A DNA stretch of 64,000 nucleotides from Faecalicatena faecalis (GTDB taxonomy: Bacteria; Bacillota; Clostridia; Lachnospirales; Lachnospiraceae): positions 124,001-188,000 of the forward strand of contig NZ_JABACJ020000005.1 in assembly GCF_012524165.2 (NCBI RefSeq), read 5' to 3'. The notes beneath the pieces are model-generated. The model was not told the origin of the DNA. It did not search any database and saw nothing but the letters and a program-made list of their open reading frames with translations. The first letter of the stretch is position 1. Each line of letters opens with the position of its first letter. Of the stretch, positions 45,036 to 54,027 are shown piece after piece. Made by a program: the position numbers and the translations under genes.

Positions 45036-46644
45036 GAATGTGACGATTTATCACACTCTGCCGGAATGCCTGCTCGCAGTGGGGAATCTGTACGCAGAGA
45101 AGCCGGCAATTACAATGTTTGGAAGAGATAGAAAAGAGCAAAGTGTGACCTACAAGGAGTTCGTGAAGGATGTCCAGGGAGCTGCTTTTATGATGGAGCA
45201 GAGAAATATGAGCGGCAGGCATATCGCCCTTGTGGGAGAAAACTCTTATGAATGGATCGTTGCGTTCTGTGCGGCCGGATGCATTGGCTCCGTGTCCGTT
45301 CCAATCGACGTGGAGCACCCGGAGGAGGAAATCGTCAATCTTGCAGAGTTTGCGGATGCCACTTTCACGATTGTTCAAAAGGAATTTCTGCCGGCCTTTG
45401 AAGGATGGCAGAAGGAAATGGTCATTCAGATGGAAACGACCTTTGCCGAGATGATTCAGAAAGGGCGAGAAGCGATTCAGACGAAGGGGATAGAAGAGTT
45501 CGAATTTGGTAAGAAGGTAGAGCAGGATACACCTCTTGCAATCGTTTATACGTCAGGTACGACCAGTGTTTCCAAGGCGGTGGTCTTAAGCCATTATAAT
45601 CTGATGTATGATGCGTGCTGCTGTCAGGCATCCGTGAAACTGGAGGACCGGATGTTCAACCCGCTTCCTTTGTATCACACCTATTCCCTGGGCTGCGGAG
45701 TGTTGAACATCCTGGCTCATGGACAGAACATCTGTATCAATGGGAATTTAAAGACGCTGTTTCGGGATATTAAATTATACAGCCCCAGCATTATGATGGC
45801 GGTCCCACTTGTACTTGAGAACCTGTTAAAGGAAATTCATCGTGTACAGGAGAAAATGGGAATCCGCGGGCAGGTCGAGCAGGCCGTGGAGAAATATAGA
45901 AAAGGCCTGTTTATGAAAAAGCCTGTTCTTTTGAATGGAATGAGTGAGATTCTGGGTGAAAATCTGAGGACGATCTGCTGCGGCGGGGCGCATTTGAACG
46001 AAAAGATAGCTGAAGAATTTTTTGCCTATGGAATTGATCTGCTTCAGGGCTACGGAATTACAGAGTGCAGTCCACTGATCAGCAACAGCATACGGGGACA
46101 AAATAGAATCAACTCTGTAGGCCAATTGCTTCCGGGAATCGAGATGAAGATCGCGGATGGTGAAATCCTGGTGAAAGGGCCAAATGTATTCAAGGAGTAC
46201 TATAAAAATCCAGTCGTGACAGAGGAGAGCTTTACGGATGGATGGTTCCACACCGGTGATATCGGATATTTGGACAGAAAGGGATTTTTGTATATCTGCG
46301 GACGCAAAAAGAACCTGATTGTATTCAATAATGGGAAGAAGGTAGTGCCGGAGGAGTTAGAGGCATACATTCATCAGATTCCACTGGTCAAGGAAGTCAT
46401 GGTGTATGGTGCAAGCACTGGGAATGCGTTGGATGAGGTGAAGTTGTCAGCCTTGATCTGTGTGGACACAGACCAGACAGAGGAAACGGATAATTATAAG
46501 ATATTAGAGACAATCCAGGAGGAAATCCAAGAGCTGAACATGAGACTCCCTATTTATAAGAGAATTCAGTCCGTAAAGCTGTCAGAATCCGAGTTTCAAA
46601 AGACATCTATGCAGAAGATACAGAGAAGGAAGGTAAACGTATGA
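45004..46644 (+). CDS. Acyl-AMP ligase (fatty acyl / lipoinitiation type)
   Basis: The 546-residue adenylating enzyme has IVYTSGTTS, GYGITECSP and HTGDIGYLD with GRKKNLIV. It likely activates a fatty or carboxylic acid and loads it on the carrier protein encoded next, for transfer to the first NRPS C domain. ATG at 45004 has AGAGGT and overlaps the regulator end by 32 bases; an upstream ATG at 44947 lacks an RBS. It shares an ATGA junction with the carrier gene. A free acyl-CoA ligase function cannot be excluded. Confidence 0.85.
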   Translation: MEIMEQKSIYRNVTIYHTLPECLLAVGNLYAEKPAITMFGRDRKEQSVTYKEFVKDVQGAAFMMEQRNMSGRHIALVGENSYEWIVAFCAAGCIGSVSVPIDVEHPEEEIVNLAEFADATFTIVQKEFLPAFEGWQKEMVIQMETTFAEMIQKGREAIQTKGIEEFEFGKKVEQDTPLAIVYTSGTTSVSKAVVLSHYNLMYDACCCQASVKLEDRMFNPLPLYHTYSLGCGVLNILAHGQNICINGNLKTLFRDIKLYSPSIMMAVPLVLENLLKEIHRVQEKMGIRGQVEQAVEKYRKGLFMKKPVLLNGMSEILGENLRTICCGGAHLNEKIAEEFFAYGIDLLQGYGITECSPLISNSIRGQNRINSVGQLLPGIEMKIADGEILVKGPNVFKEYYKNPVVTEESFTDGWFHTGDIGYLDRKGFLYICGRKKNLIVFNNGKKVVPEELEAYIHQIPLVKEVMVYGASTGNALDEVKLSALICVDTDQTEETDNYKILETIQEEIQELNMRLPIYKRIQSVKLSESEFQKTSMQKIQRRKVNV

Positions 46645-46883
46645 CAGAAGAAGCATTATTTGGCATTGTTGAGGAAATCGTAAGAGAGGTGACAGGGGTA
46701 GCATGTTTGACGATGGATACGGAGTTCGTAAATGACCTGGCTTTCAATTCCATGGATGTGGCAAATCTGATTTCTGCTTTTGAGGAAAAATTCGATGTGG
46801 ACATTCCGATGAAGGATGTCCGTAATCTGATGCAGGTCAGAGATGTCATTCAATATATGAAAAAAATGGAGACATTAAATTAG
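46641..46883 (+). CDS. Acyl carrier protein
   Basis: The 80-residue acidic four-helix carrier has the phosphopantetheine site in LAFNSMD (Ser ~37). It begins inside the ligase stop codon, so the two are co-translated. It probably shuttles the activated acyl group to the NRPS. No phosphopantetheinyl transferase is encoded in the operon. Confidence 0.9.
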   Translation: MTEEALFGIVEEIVREVTGVACLTMDTEFVNDLAFNSMDVANLISAFEEKFDVDIPMKDVRNLMQVRDVIQYMKKMETLN

Positions 46884-46903
46884 GAATAATTTTTGAAAAG
46901 CTC

Positions 46904-46932
46904 TTGACAAAGAAATAGGAACTTGGTATGAT
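46904..46932 (+). promoter_or_regulatory. Consensus sigma-A promoter of ilvN
   Basis: TTGACA and TATGAT are separated by exactly 17 bases, starting 21 bases after the carrier gene stop. It is one of the best promoter matches in the window. Confidence 0.88.
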
Positions 46933-46992
46933 TAAAAAACAGAACGCACTCTGTTTTTACAATTCTGATTGTATAAGAAAGTAGGGAAGCAT

Positions 46993-47493
46993 ATGAGAAG
47001 ACAGGTATATTCATTACTGGTCGACAATAATCCTGGTGTACTCAGCCGGATCGCCGGGCTTTTCAGCCGGAGAGGATACAGTATTGACAGTATCACGGCG
47101 GGGATGACTGCAGATCCAAGATTTACAAGGATTACAGTTGTAGCCAGCGGAGATGAGCTGATTTTATCCCAGATCGAGAAGCAGGTCCGTAAGCTGGAGG
47201 ATGTGATCGAGATCAAGGTATTGAAGGATGGCGAGTCCGTTTACAGAGAACTGATTATGGTGAAGATTCGCGCGAATGCGGCTCAGCGCCCAGAGGTCAT
47301 CTCGATAGCAGATATTTTCCGGGCGAAGATCGTCGATGTTGAGAAAGAGTCTATGATCATTGAGCTGACAGGGAATCAGTCCAAGCTGGAAGCATTTTTA
47401 AATCTACTGGACGGTTATGAGATACTGGAATTGGCAAGGACCGGAATTACAGGTCTTGCAAGAGGCATTGAGGGTGTGACCTTTATTGATTAA
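46993..47493 (+). CDS. ilvN: Acetolactate synthase small (regulatory) subunit
   Basis: The 166-residue protein has an N-terminal ACT domain (VDNNPGVLSRIAGLFSRRGYSIDSI) and the IlvN C-terminal domain. It binds branched-chain amino acids and controls the catalytic subunit. ATG at 46993 has AGGGA upstream; a TTG at 46969 in the same frame is less likely. The large subunit IlvB is not next to it; ilvC follows after about 180 bases. Confidence 0.93.
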   Translation: MRRQVYSLLVDNNPGVLSRIAGLFSRRGYSIDSITAGMTADPRFTRITVVASGDELILSQIEKQVRKLEDVIEIKVLKDGESVYRELIMVKIRANAAQRPEVISIADIFRAKIVDVEKESMIIELTGNQSKLEAFLNLLDGYEILELARTGITGLARGIEGVTFID

Positions 47494-47648
47494 GGCCTTG
47501 TATGGAATATGCAGGCCGTCGTAAGAGAAAAGGCCAAGGTATCAGGTTACATACAGAAGCTAGAGGCGAAGAGCCTTTAACTCATAAATCTATTGGACAT
47601 AGATGTTCAATAAAAAAGCAATGTATCATCTGTGTGGACAACAGATGA

Positions 47649-48692
<1,044 letters not shown>

Positions 48693-48722
48693 AGCAAGAC
48701 TACCATAAATTGATTATTAGGA

Positions 48723-48758
48723 CCCCGGCGTCTGCAGATGAGCAGATGTTGGGGTTTT
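48723..48758 (+). terminator. Terminator after ilvC
   Basis: CCCCGGCGTCTGC pairs with GCAGATGTTGGGG (with G-T pairs) around a six-base loop and is followed by TTTT. Confidence 0.85.
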
Positions 48759-48872
48759 AATTACTTGTCTGTATGTCAGATTTTAATGTTGAGCGAAGCA
48801 TCATTGCAGAGCATAGTACGTGACCATCTCAGAGACAGCGGGGATGTAGGTGGTAGAAAGGAGAGGGTGAAG

Positions 48873-50228
48873 GTGGCAGAAAAGAATGATTTCAGCCAGG
48901 GAAGCATTTCCAGGAATATCATAGGGCTGGCACTTCCGATGACACTGGCACAGTTGATCAATGTATTGTACAGCATCGTAGACAGAATTTATATTGGACA
49001 TATCCCCCATACATCTGCCCAGGCATTGACCGGAATTGGACTGACCCTGCCGATCATCACGGTCATCATGGCATTTGCAAATCTGTTCGGCATGGGAGGA
49101 GCACCGCTGTGTTCTATAGCCAGGGGAGGACATGAGGAGGAGAAGGCAAAAAAGGTCATGGGGAATTCCTTTTCCATGCTGCTCTTATCGGGAGCGGTCC
49201 TGATAGTTTTGTGCCTTGCGTTTAAAAAGCCGCTGCTGTATTTGTTCGGAGCGAGTGATGTTACATTTCCTTATGCAGATGCTTACATCACCATTTATCT
49301 GTGCGGTACTCTTTTTGTCATGATCAGTCTGGGGATGAACAATTTTATCAATGCCCAGGGGTTCGGGAAGATGGGGATGCTGACTGTAATCTTAGGTGCG
49401 GTCACAAACATTGTGCTGGACCCGGTCCTCATTTTCGTGTTCCATATGGGAGTCCAGGGAGCGGCAATCGCGACTGTCATATCCCAGGGACTTTCCGCTT
49501 TCTGGGTCTTAAAATTTCTGACCGGGAAAAAAGCAATCCTGACTTTGGACCGCGGCTCTATGAAGCTGGATAAAAAGCTGGTCAAGGAAATCACAGCCCT
49601 TGGAACCTCTGGTTTTGTGATGTCCGTGACAAATGGAGCAGTTCAGATCGTATGTAATGCGACCCTGTTTCGTTATGGCGGCGATTTGTATGTAGGAATC
49701 ATGACCGTAATCAATTCCGTGCGCGAGATCATCACGATGCCCGTAACAGGACTGACTTCCGGCGCTCAGCCTGTAATCGGTTATAACTATGGCGCTGGCT
49801 GCTATGATCGTGTAAAAAAAGCAATCAAGTTCATGTCAGCAAGCTGTATCATATTCACCTTCCTGATGTGGGCTGTATTATTCTTTGAGCCTGCCTTCTT
49901 CCTGGGCCTGTTCACCAGCGAGCCTAAATTGATCGAGGCCGGTGTTCCCGCCATGAGGATTTACTTCTGCGGCATTTTCCTGATGGCCCTCCAGTTCTCC
50001 GGGCAGTCTACATACGTGGCATTGAACAGAGCAAAACAGGCAGTGTTCTTTTCACTTTTCAGAAAAGTAATCATTGTTATCCCTCTGACCCTTATATTCC
50101 CCCTGATCGGAGGTCTTGGAACATCCGGCGTCTTCTGGGCAGAGCCAGTTTCAAATGCCATCGGAGGAACAGCAAGCTTCGTAACAATGCTGATCACCGT
50201 CTGGCCCACGCTTCAAGAAAAAAACTAG
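48873..50228 (+). CDS. MATE family efflux transporter
   Basis: The ~451-residue protein has twelve membrane segments and the MATE N-terminal motif (IIGLALPMTLAQLINVLYSI). I prefer GTG at 48873 because AAAGGAGAGG lies about seven bases upstream; a GTG at 48867 is also possible. The longer frame from 48738 overlaps the terminator and adds a non-family N-terminus. The substrate is unknown. Confidence 0.88.
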   Translation: MAEKNDFSQGSISRNIIGLALPMTLAQLINVLYSIVDRIYIGHIPHTSAQALTGIGLTLPIITVIMAFANLFGMGGAPLCSIARGGHEEEKAKKVMGNSFSMLLLSGAVLIVLCLAFKKPLLYLFGASDVTFPYADAYITIYLCGTLFVMISLGMNNFINAQGFGKMGMLTVILGAVTNIVLDPVLIFVFHMGVQGAAIATVISQGLSAFWVLKFLTGKKAILTLDRGSMKLDKKLVKEITALGTSGFVMSVTNGAVQIVCNATLFRYGGDLYVGIMTVINSVREIITMPVTGLTSGAQPVIGYNYGAGCYDRVKKAIKFMSASCIIFTFLMWAVLFFEPAFFLGLFTSEPKLIEAGVPAMRIYFCGIFLMALQFSGQSTYVALNRAKQAVFFSLFRKVIIVIPLTLIFPLIGGLGTSGVFWAEPVSNAIGGTASFVTMLITVWPTLQEKN

Positions 50229-50310
50229 CCGAAGATGCATGACTGTGGTAAAATGTAATTAACAGTTAACAGGACGTGATTTTGCCCATTTCCAGAAAGG
50301 AGCCAGCAGC

Positions 50311-50952
50311 ATGGATGAAAGATTAGTGAATTTACGATCGACGAAGAACCCGAAAGCCCGTATCAAGATTATGAGCGGTCATTTTGCGACGCGTCATTCT
50401 CATGTGAATACCTACATTGATATGTCAACGGTTAAGACCAGACATAATAACGCACGCGAGACGGCAAAGACACTGGCCGCAGAATATCTGATGAATACCA
50501 TGGTAGATACCATTGTATGTCTTAAGAACACAGAGGTCATTGGAACGTTCATGGCGGAGGAACTTGCGGACAGCACAAATGCATCCATGAGCGGAGGCAA
50601 TAACATTTCAGTTGTGACGCCGGAGTTTGATTCCTCGGGACAGATATTGTTCCGTGATAACAATCAGAGGATGATCGAGGGCAAACAGGTATTGATACTG
50701 ATAGATTCCATGGCGACGGGGGCACTTGCTTACCAGGCGATTGAATCCGTTCTTTATTATGGCGGTACAGTATGTGGAATCTGTGCGGTATTTAGTGCAA
50801 TCTCGAAGGTCGCGGGGATGGAGGTCAAGACCATTTTTGCCAGCTCTGATCTGCCGGACTACCATGTATATGCTCCGAATGAATGCCCGATGTGCAAGGC
50901 AGGGCAGAGAATCGAGGGATTGATCAACAGCTTTGGATATGCAAAATTATAA
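50311..50952 (+). CDS. Phosphoribosyltransferase-like protein
   Basis: The 213-residue protein has a type I PRTase fold by pattern. The PRPP-like loop is VLILIDSMATGALA, followed by a hydrophobic strand and a Gly-Gly turn. The loop has only one acidic residue where active enzymes usually have two. Four cysteines occur, two as CPMC near the end. Close relatives are often labelled orotate PRTase, but a regulatory or other role is possible. RBS GAAAGGAG precedes it. Confidence 0.6.
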   Translation: MDERLVNLRSTKNPKARIKIMSGHFATRHSHVNTYIDMSTVKTRHNNARETAKTLAAEYLMNTMVDTIVCLKNTEVIGTFMAEELADSTNASMSGGNNISVVTPEFDSSGQILFRDNNQRMIEGKQVLILIDSMATGALAYQAIESVLYYGGTVCGICAVFSAISKVAGMEVKTIFASSDLPDYHVYAPNECPMCKAGQRIEGLINSFGYAKL

Positions 50953-50990
50953 ATACATACGATAAACATATATAAAGAAACATATACGAA

Positions 50991-51023
50991 AAAAGCACCC
51001 ACCTGACGGGAGTGGGTGCTTTT
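50991..51023. terminator. Bidirectional terminator
   Basis: AAAAGCACCCAC pairs with GTGGGTGCTTTT, giving T runs on both strands. It serves the PRTase-like gene and the converging rpsT gene. Confidence 0.9.
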
Positions 51024-51042
51024 GAGTCTATATTTCAGAAAA

Positions 51043-51306
51043 TTAAGCAATCTCGTTAACAGCTTTAGATAAGCGGGAGATTTTTCTTGAAACAGTGTTT
51101 TTGTGATAAACACCTTTGCTGCCAGCTTTTGTGATCTCAACGATAGCAGCGTGTAATGCTGTCTTAGCAGCCTCTGCATCCTTGTGAGCTACAGCAGTCT
51201 CAACCTTCTTTACAGCAGTCTTAACTTTAGACTTGATTGCTTTGTTTCTTGCAGCCTTTGTTTCGTTAACTAAAATTCTCTTCTTAGCAGATTTAATGTT
51301 AGCCAA
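51043..51306 (-). CDS. rpsT: 30S ribosomal protein S20
   Basis: The 87-residue, Lys/Ala-rich three-helix protein begins ANIKSAKKRIL after the initiator and ends NEIA, as S20 does. The start is TTG at 51306-51304 with GGAGGT upstream on the minus strand; a longer frame from an upstream ATG adds residues not typical for S20. It binds 16S rRNA early in assembly. Confidence 0.95.
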   Translation of the reverse strand: MANIKSAKKRILVNETKAARNKAIKSKVKTAVKKVETAVAHKDAEAAKTALHAAIVEITKAGSKGVYHKNTVSRKISRLSKAVNEIA

Positions 51307-51400
51307 TCTGTACACCTCCAAATATGTGAAATTTTCAAATAGTGATTTTCATGATTCCATCAAAATCGGACACGGACGTTTCAACGGAACATACTCATTC

Positions 51401-51429
51401 ATTTTAAGATAAGGAACAATAGTTGTCAA
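51401..51429 (-). promoter_or_regulatory. Sigma-A promoter of rpsT
   Basis: On the minus strand TTGACA and TAAAAT are separated by 17 bases, leaving a leader of about 90 bases. Confidence 0.8.
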
Positions 51430-51485
51430 TACATATTTTCCAAAAAAATGTAAAAACTGTAACTATTCGTTACTGCTCACTCACA

Positions 51486-51580
51486 AGCTTGACATTTGTT
51501 GTCAAGCTATGCGCCAGAGTTGACAGTAGGATGGATTTCAGCCCCATGCATCGAAGATGCATTTAAAATGGGCTGAAATC
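51486..51580. other. Two inverted repeats upstream of gpr
   Basis: AGCTTGAC/GTCAAGCT (51486-51508) and GATTTCAGCCC/GGGCTGAAATC (51534-51544 and 51570-51580, with nested ATGCATC/GATGCAT) lie in the 331-base gap between rpsT and gpr. The second can form a long hairpin without a T tract. Just after it, CATGATA (51596-51602) resembles a sigma-F/G -10 box, which would suit gpr, but no clear -35 is seen. Confidence 0.5.
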
Positions 51581-51637
51581 GTTACTAAAAATTAGCATGA
51601 TATTCAAATGATGTCAAGGAAAAGTGAGGGCTTTAAG

Positions 51638-52627
51638 ATGTTGGAAAAGTATAGTGTGAGGACGGACCTTGCCCTGGAGGAGAAGGAACGGTTTGAATCC
51701 GACAATGTAGAGGTGCAGGGGGTCGTCCTGGAAGAGGAGTATGACGAGGAACGGGAAATTCGTGTTTCCAGGGTTCGCATCGAGACCGAAAAGGGCGCCA
51801 AGGTGATGGGGAAACCGGTAGGAACGTACCTGACAGTGGAGGCACCCAATATGGCTGTCCCGGATGAAGGATATCACAGGGAAATTTCAGAGGAGCTTTC
51901 TGGTTACATCAAAGAGCTGATCGACCGGCTTGGACTTCTCGGAAAGGAAGATTTGTCCGTACTCATCGTGGGACTGGGAAACCGGCAGGTGACACCGGAT
52001 GCATTAGGACCGTACGTGGTGGATAATCTCTGTGTGACCAGACATATCGTAAAGGAATACGGGAAGTATGCGATGGGGATGGAACATGCGAACCTGGTCA
52101 GTGCGATTGTCCCCGGAGTCATGGGACAGACAGGAATGGAGACGGTGGAGATTGTCAAAGGAGTCGTGGAGGAGACCCGACCCGACTTGGTGATCGCAAT
52201 CGATGCCCTGGCTGCCAGAAACAGCAGAAGACTAAACCGAACCGTACAGATCGCGGACACAGGCATCCATCCAGGCTCAGGCGTGGGCAATCATAGGAAT
52301 GGCCTGACAAAGGAATCCCTTGGGGTTCCGGTCATTGGAATCGGTGTGCCGACGGTGGTGGACGCCGCTACGATTGTGAATGACACGATGGAGAATCTGA
52401 TTTATGCACTGGAGACATCAGAGATGCTAAAGGGGGTAGGAGATGTCTTGCGGACATATAATGCGGCAGAAAAATATGAACTGGTCAAGGAATTGATCTC
52501 CCCTCATTTAAATGGGATGTTCGTGACGCCGAAGGATATAGATGAGATGGTCAAACAGATCAGCTATACGATTTCCGAGAGCCTGAACCTCCTTTTTACC
52601 AATGCAAAGGAGACGGCAGAGGCGTAA
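51638..52627 (+). CDS. gpr: GPR endopeptidase (spore germination protease)
   Basis: The 329-residue protein matches the GPR family that degrades small acid-soluble spore proteins at germination. Conserved segments include VRTDLALEE near the N-terminus (the autoprocessing region), GLGNRQVTPDALGP, the IDALAARN stretch and NDTMENLI. It shows that the host forms endospores. I chose ATG at 51638, which has GTGAGGG upstream, over ATGs at 51608 and 51611. It is followed by spoIIP, a common pair. Confidence 0.94.
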   Translation: MLEKYSVRTDLALEEKERFESDNVEVQGVVLEEEYDEEREIRVSRVRIETEKGAKVMGKPVGTYLTVEAPNMAVPDEGYHREISEELSGYIKELIDRLGLLGKEDLSVLIVGLGNRQVTPDALGPYVVDNLCVTRHIVKEYGKYAMGMEHANLVSAIVPGVMGQTGMETVEIVKGVVEETRPDLVIAIDALAARNSRRLNRTVQIADTGIHPGSGVGNHRNGLTKESLGVPVIGIGVPTVVDAATIVNDTMENLIYALETSEMLKGVGDVLRTYNAAEKYELVKELISPHLNGMFVTPKDIDEMVKQISYTISESLNLLFTNAKETAEA

Positions 52628-52671
52628 GGCAGGCAAAGAAAAAATCATATTATGCTTCCCATGGTCATATA

Positions 52672-52702
52672 TATGGAGAAGGGTAAAATCCTCTTCTCCA
52701 TA
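52672..52702 (+). other. Stem-loop between gpr and spoIIP
   Basis: TATGGAGAAG pairs perfectly with CTTCTCCATA over an 11-base loop. It ends two bases before an ATG at 52705 and would hide it, which supports the later spoIIP start. Confidence 0.6.
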
Positions 52703-52743
52703 AGATGGCTTTGGCCCGGATTTCGGTGGAAAGAAGGCGGTAT

Positions 52744-53925
52744 ATGAGGCAAACAGCAGTAATCCGCATGGTTCTGGCTGCTTTCGGAGTATTGATATGT
52801 TTGGGTATTTTTTACATAAGCGGTAATAATGCTATAAATGAATTTCGATATGAGAGCCAGAAAACAATCCTAAAATATACGGAAGAGATGTACATGCCGG
52901 GCCTGGCTTATGTGAAAAGGGGACCTGAGCCATCAGCAGCAGAATGGATGAAGGAAAAGGCGTTGTCCTGGATGCCGCTGGTTCATTATGTGGAACAGAA
53001 GAAACCTTATGAGTCAGCGATGGAGGACGAGGAGACGATTGCAAAGATTTTGGAGAGTCAGGCAAATGATGAGAATGCGGTGGATGAGAACGGAAAACTG
53101 GTGGGAGAGGATACATTGGCAAAACAGGAGCCTGCCGTGGAGCAGGGGCAGTCGCCTATCGATATGTCGATTGAAAAGCTGAGGGATTTTGACTATCTGC
53201 TGAGCAATTTTTATACCGTGGACAGCTCGACGATGATCGGACCGGAGCAGCTCAATGTCGATGACCTGCTGGGACGCAGCATGAAGATCGACAAGAGCAC
53301 GGGCGGTCCCAAGATTTTGATCTTCCATACTCATTCCCAGGAGGAATTCGCAGATTCTACGCCAGGCGACCCCAATACAAGTATTGTGGGCGTTGGGGAA
53401 TACCTCTGTCAGCTTTTGAATGAGAAGGGGATAGAGACGATTCATGATACCGGGGTCTACGATATCATCAATGGTCAGTTGGACCGGAGCAATGCCTATG
53501 AAAATGCGGAGGCTTCCATACGTCCTATCATCGAAGCGAATCCTACACTGGAAGTGGCAATCGATCTGCACAGGGATGGTGTGGCGGAGGGGACCCACCT
53601 CGTCACAGAGGTCAATGGAAAGCCGACGGCTAAGATTATGTATTTCAACGGATTGAGCCGCACGAGGACGAACGGCGACATCGCCTACCTCTATAACCCT
53701 TATATCCAGGATAACCTGGCATTTTCTCTGCAGATGGAGCTGGCCTCCGAGAGCAGATATCCCGGATTTGCCAGGCATATTTATCTTAGGGGCTACAGAT
53801 ACAATCTGCATCTCCTGCCCAAATCACTGCTGATCGAGGCTGGGGCTCAGACAAACACCGTGGAAGAGATGAAAAATGCGATGGAAGTCCTGGCAGATAC
53901 CCTGTGCCATGTAATCAGTGATTAG
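52744..53925 (+). CDS. spoIIP: Stage II sporulation protein P
   Basis: The ~393-residue protein has one N-terminal membrane helix (about 10-30), a variable linker and a C-terminal amidase/endopeptidase domain with FHTHSQEEF and IDLHRDG, the zinc-binding segments of SpoIIP. It works with SpoIID and SpoIIM to thin septal wall during engulfment. ATG at 52744 has GAAGGCGG upstream; 52705 is in frame but lies behind a hairpin without RBS. Confidence 0.93.
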   Translation: MRQTAVIRMVLAAFGVLICLGIFYISGNNAINEFRYESQKTILKYTEEMYMPGLAYVKRGPEPSAAEWMKEKALSWMPLVHYVEQKKPYESAMEDEETIAKILESQANDENAVDENGKLVGEDTLAKQEPAVEQGQSPIDMSIEKLRDFDYLLSNFYTVDSSTMIGPEQLNVDDLLGRSMKIDKSTGGPKILIFHTHSQEEFADSTPGDPNTSIVGVGEYLCQLLNEKGIETIHDTGVYDIINGQLDRSNAYENAEASIRPIIEANPTLEVAIDLHRDGVAEGTHLVTEVNGKPTAKIMYFNGLSRTRTNGDIAYLYNPYIQDNLAFSLQMELASESRYPGFARHIYLRGYRYNLHLLPKSLLIEAGAQTNTVEEMKNAMEVLADTLCHVISD

Positions 53926-53971
53926 AATCTACTTTCTGCAGCAAAGCCGGAAACTGCGCAAAAGAAGCTTC

Positions 53972-54000
53972 TTGAACGGTTTGGGGTTTTGTGCTAAGAT
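53972..54000 (+). promoter_or_regulatory. Sigma-A promoter of the topoisomerase pair
   Basis: TTGAAC and TAAGAT are separated by 17 bases, 27 bases before the start codon at 54028. Confidence 0.7.
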
Positions 54001-54027
54001 GAGATGAATGTAAAAAGGAGAGGGACT

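Noticed and set aside
45004..46883. Ordinary fatty acid synthesis genes
   Set aside because: The ATGA-linked position at the end of the NRPS operon and the leading C domain favour a dedicated acyl-loading role.
48738..48872. Longer N-terminus for the second MATE gene
   Set aside because: It would start inside the ilvC terminator and add non-family residues; a strong RBS precedes GTG 48873.
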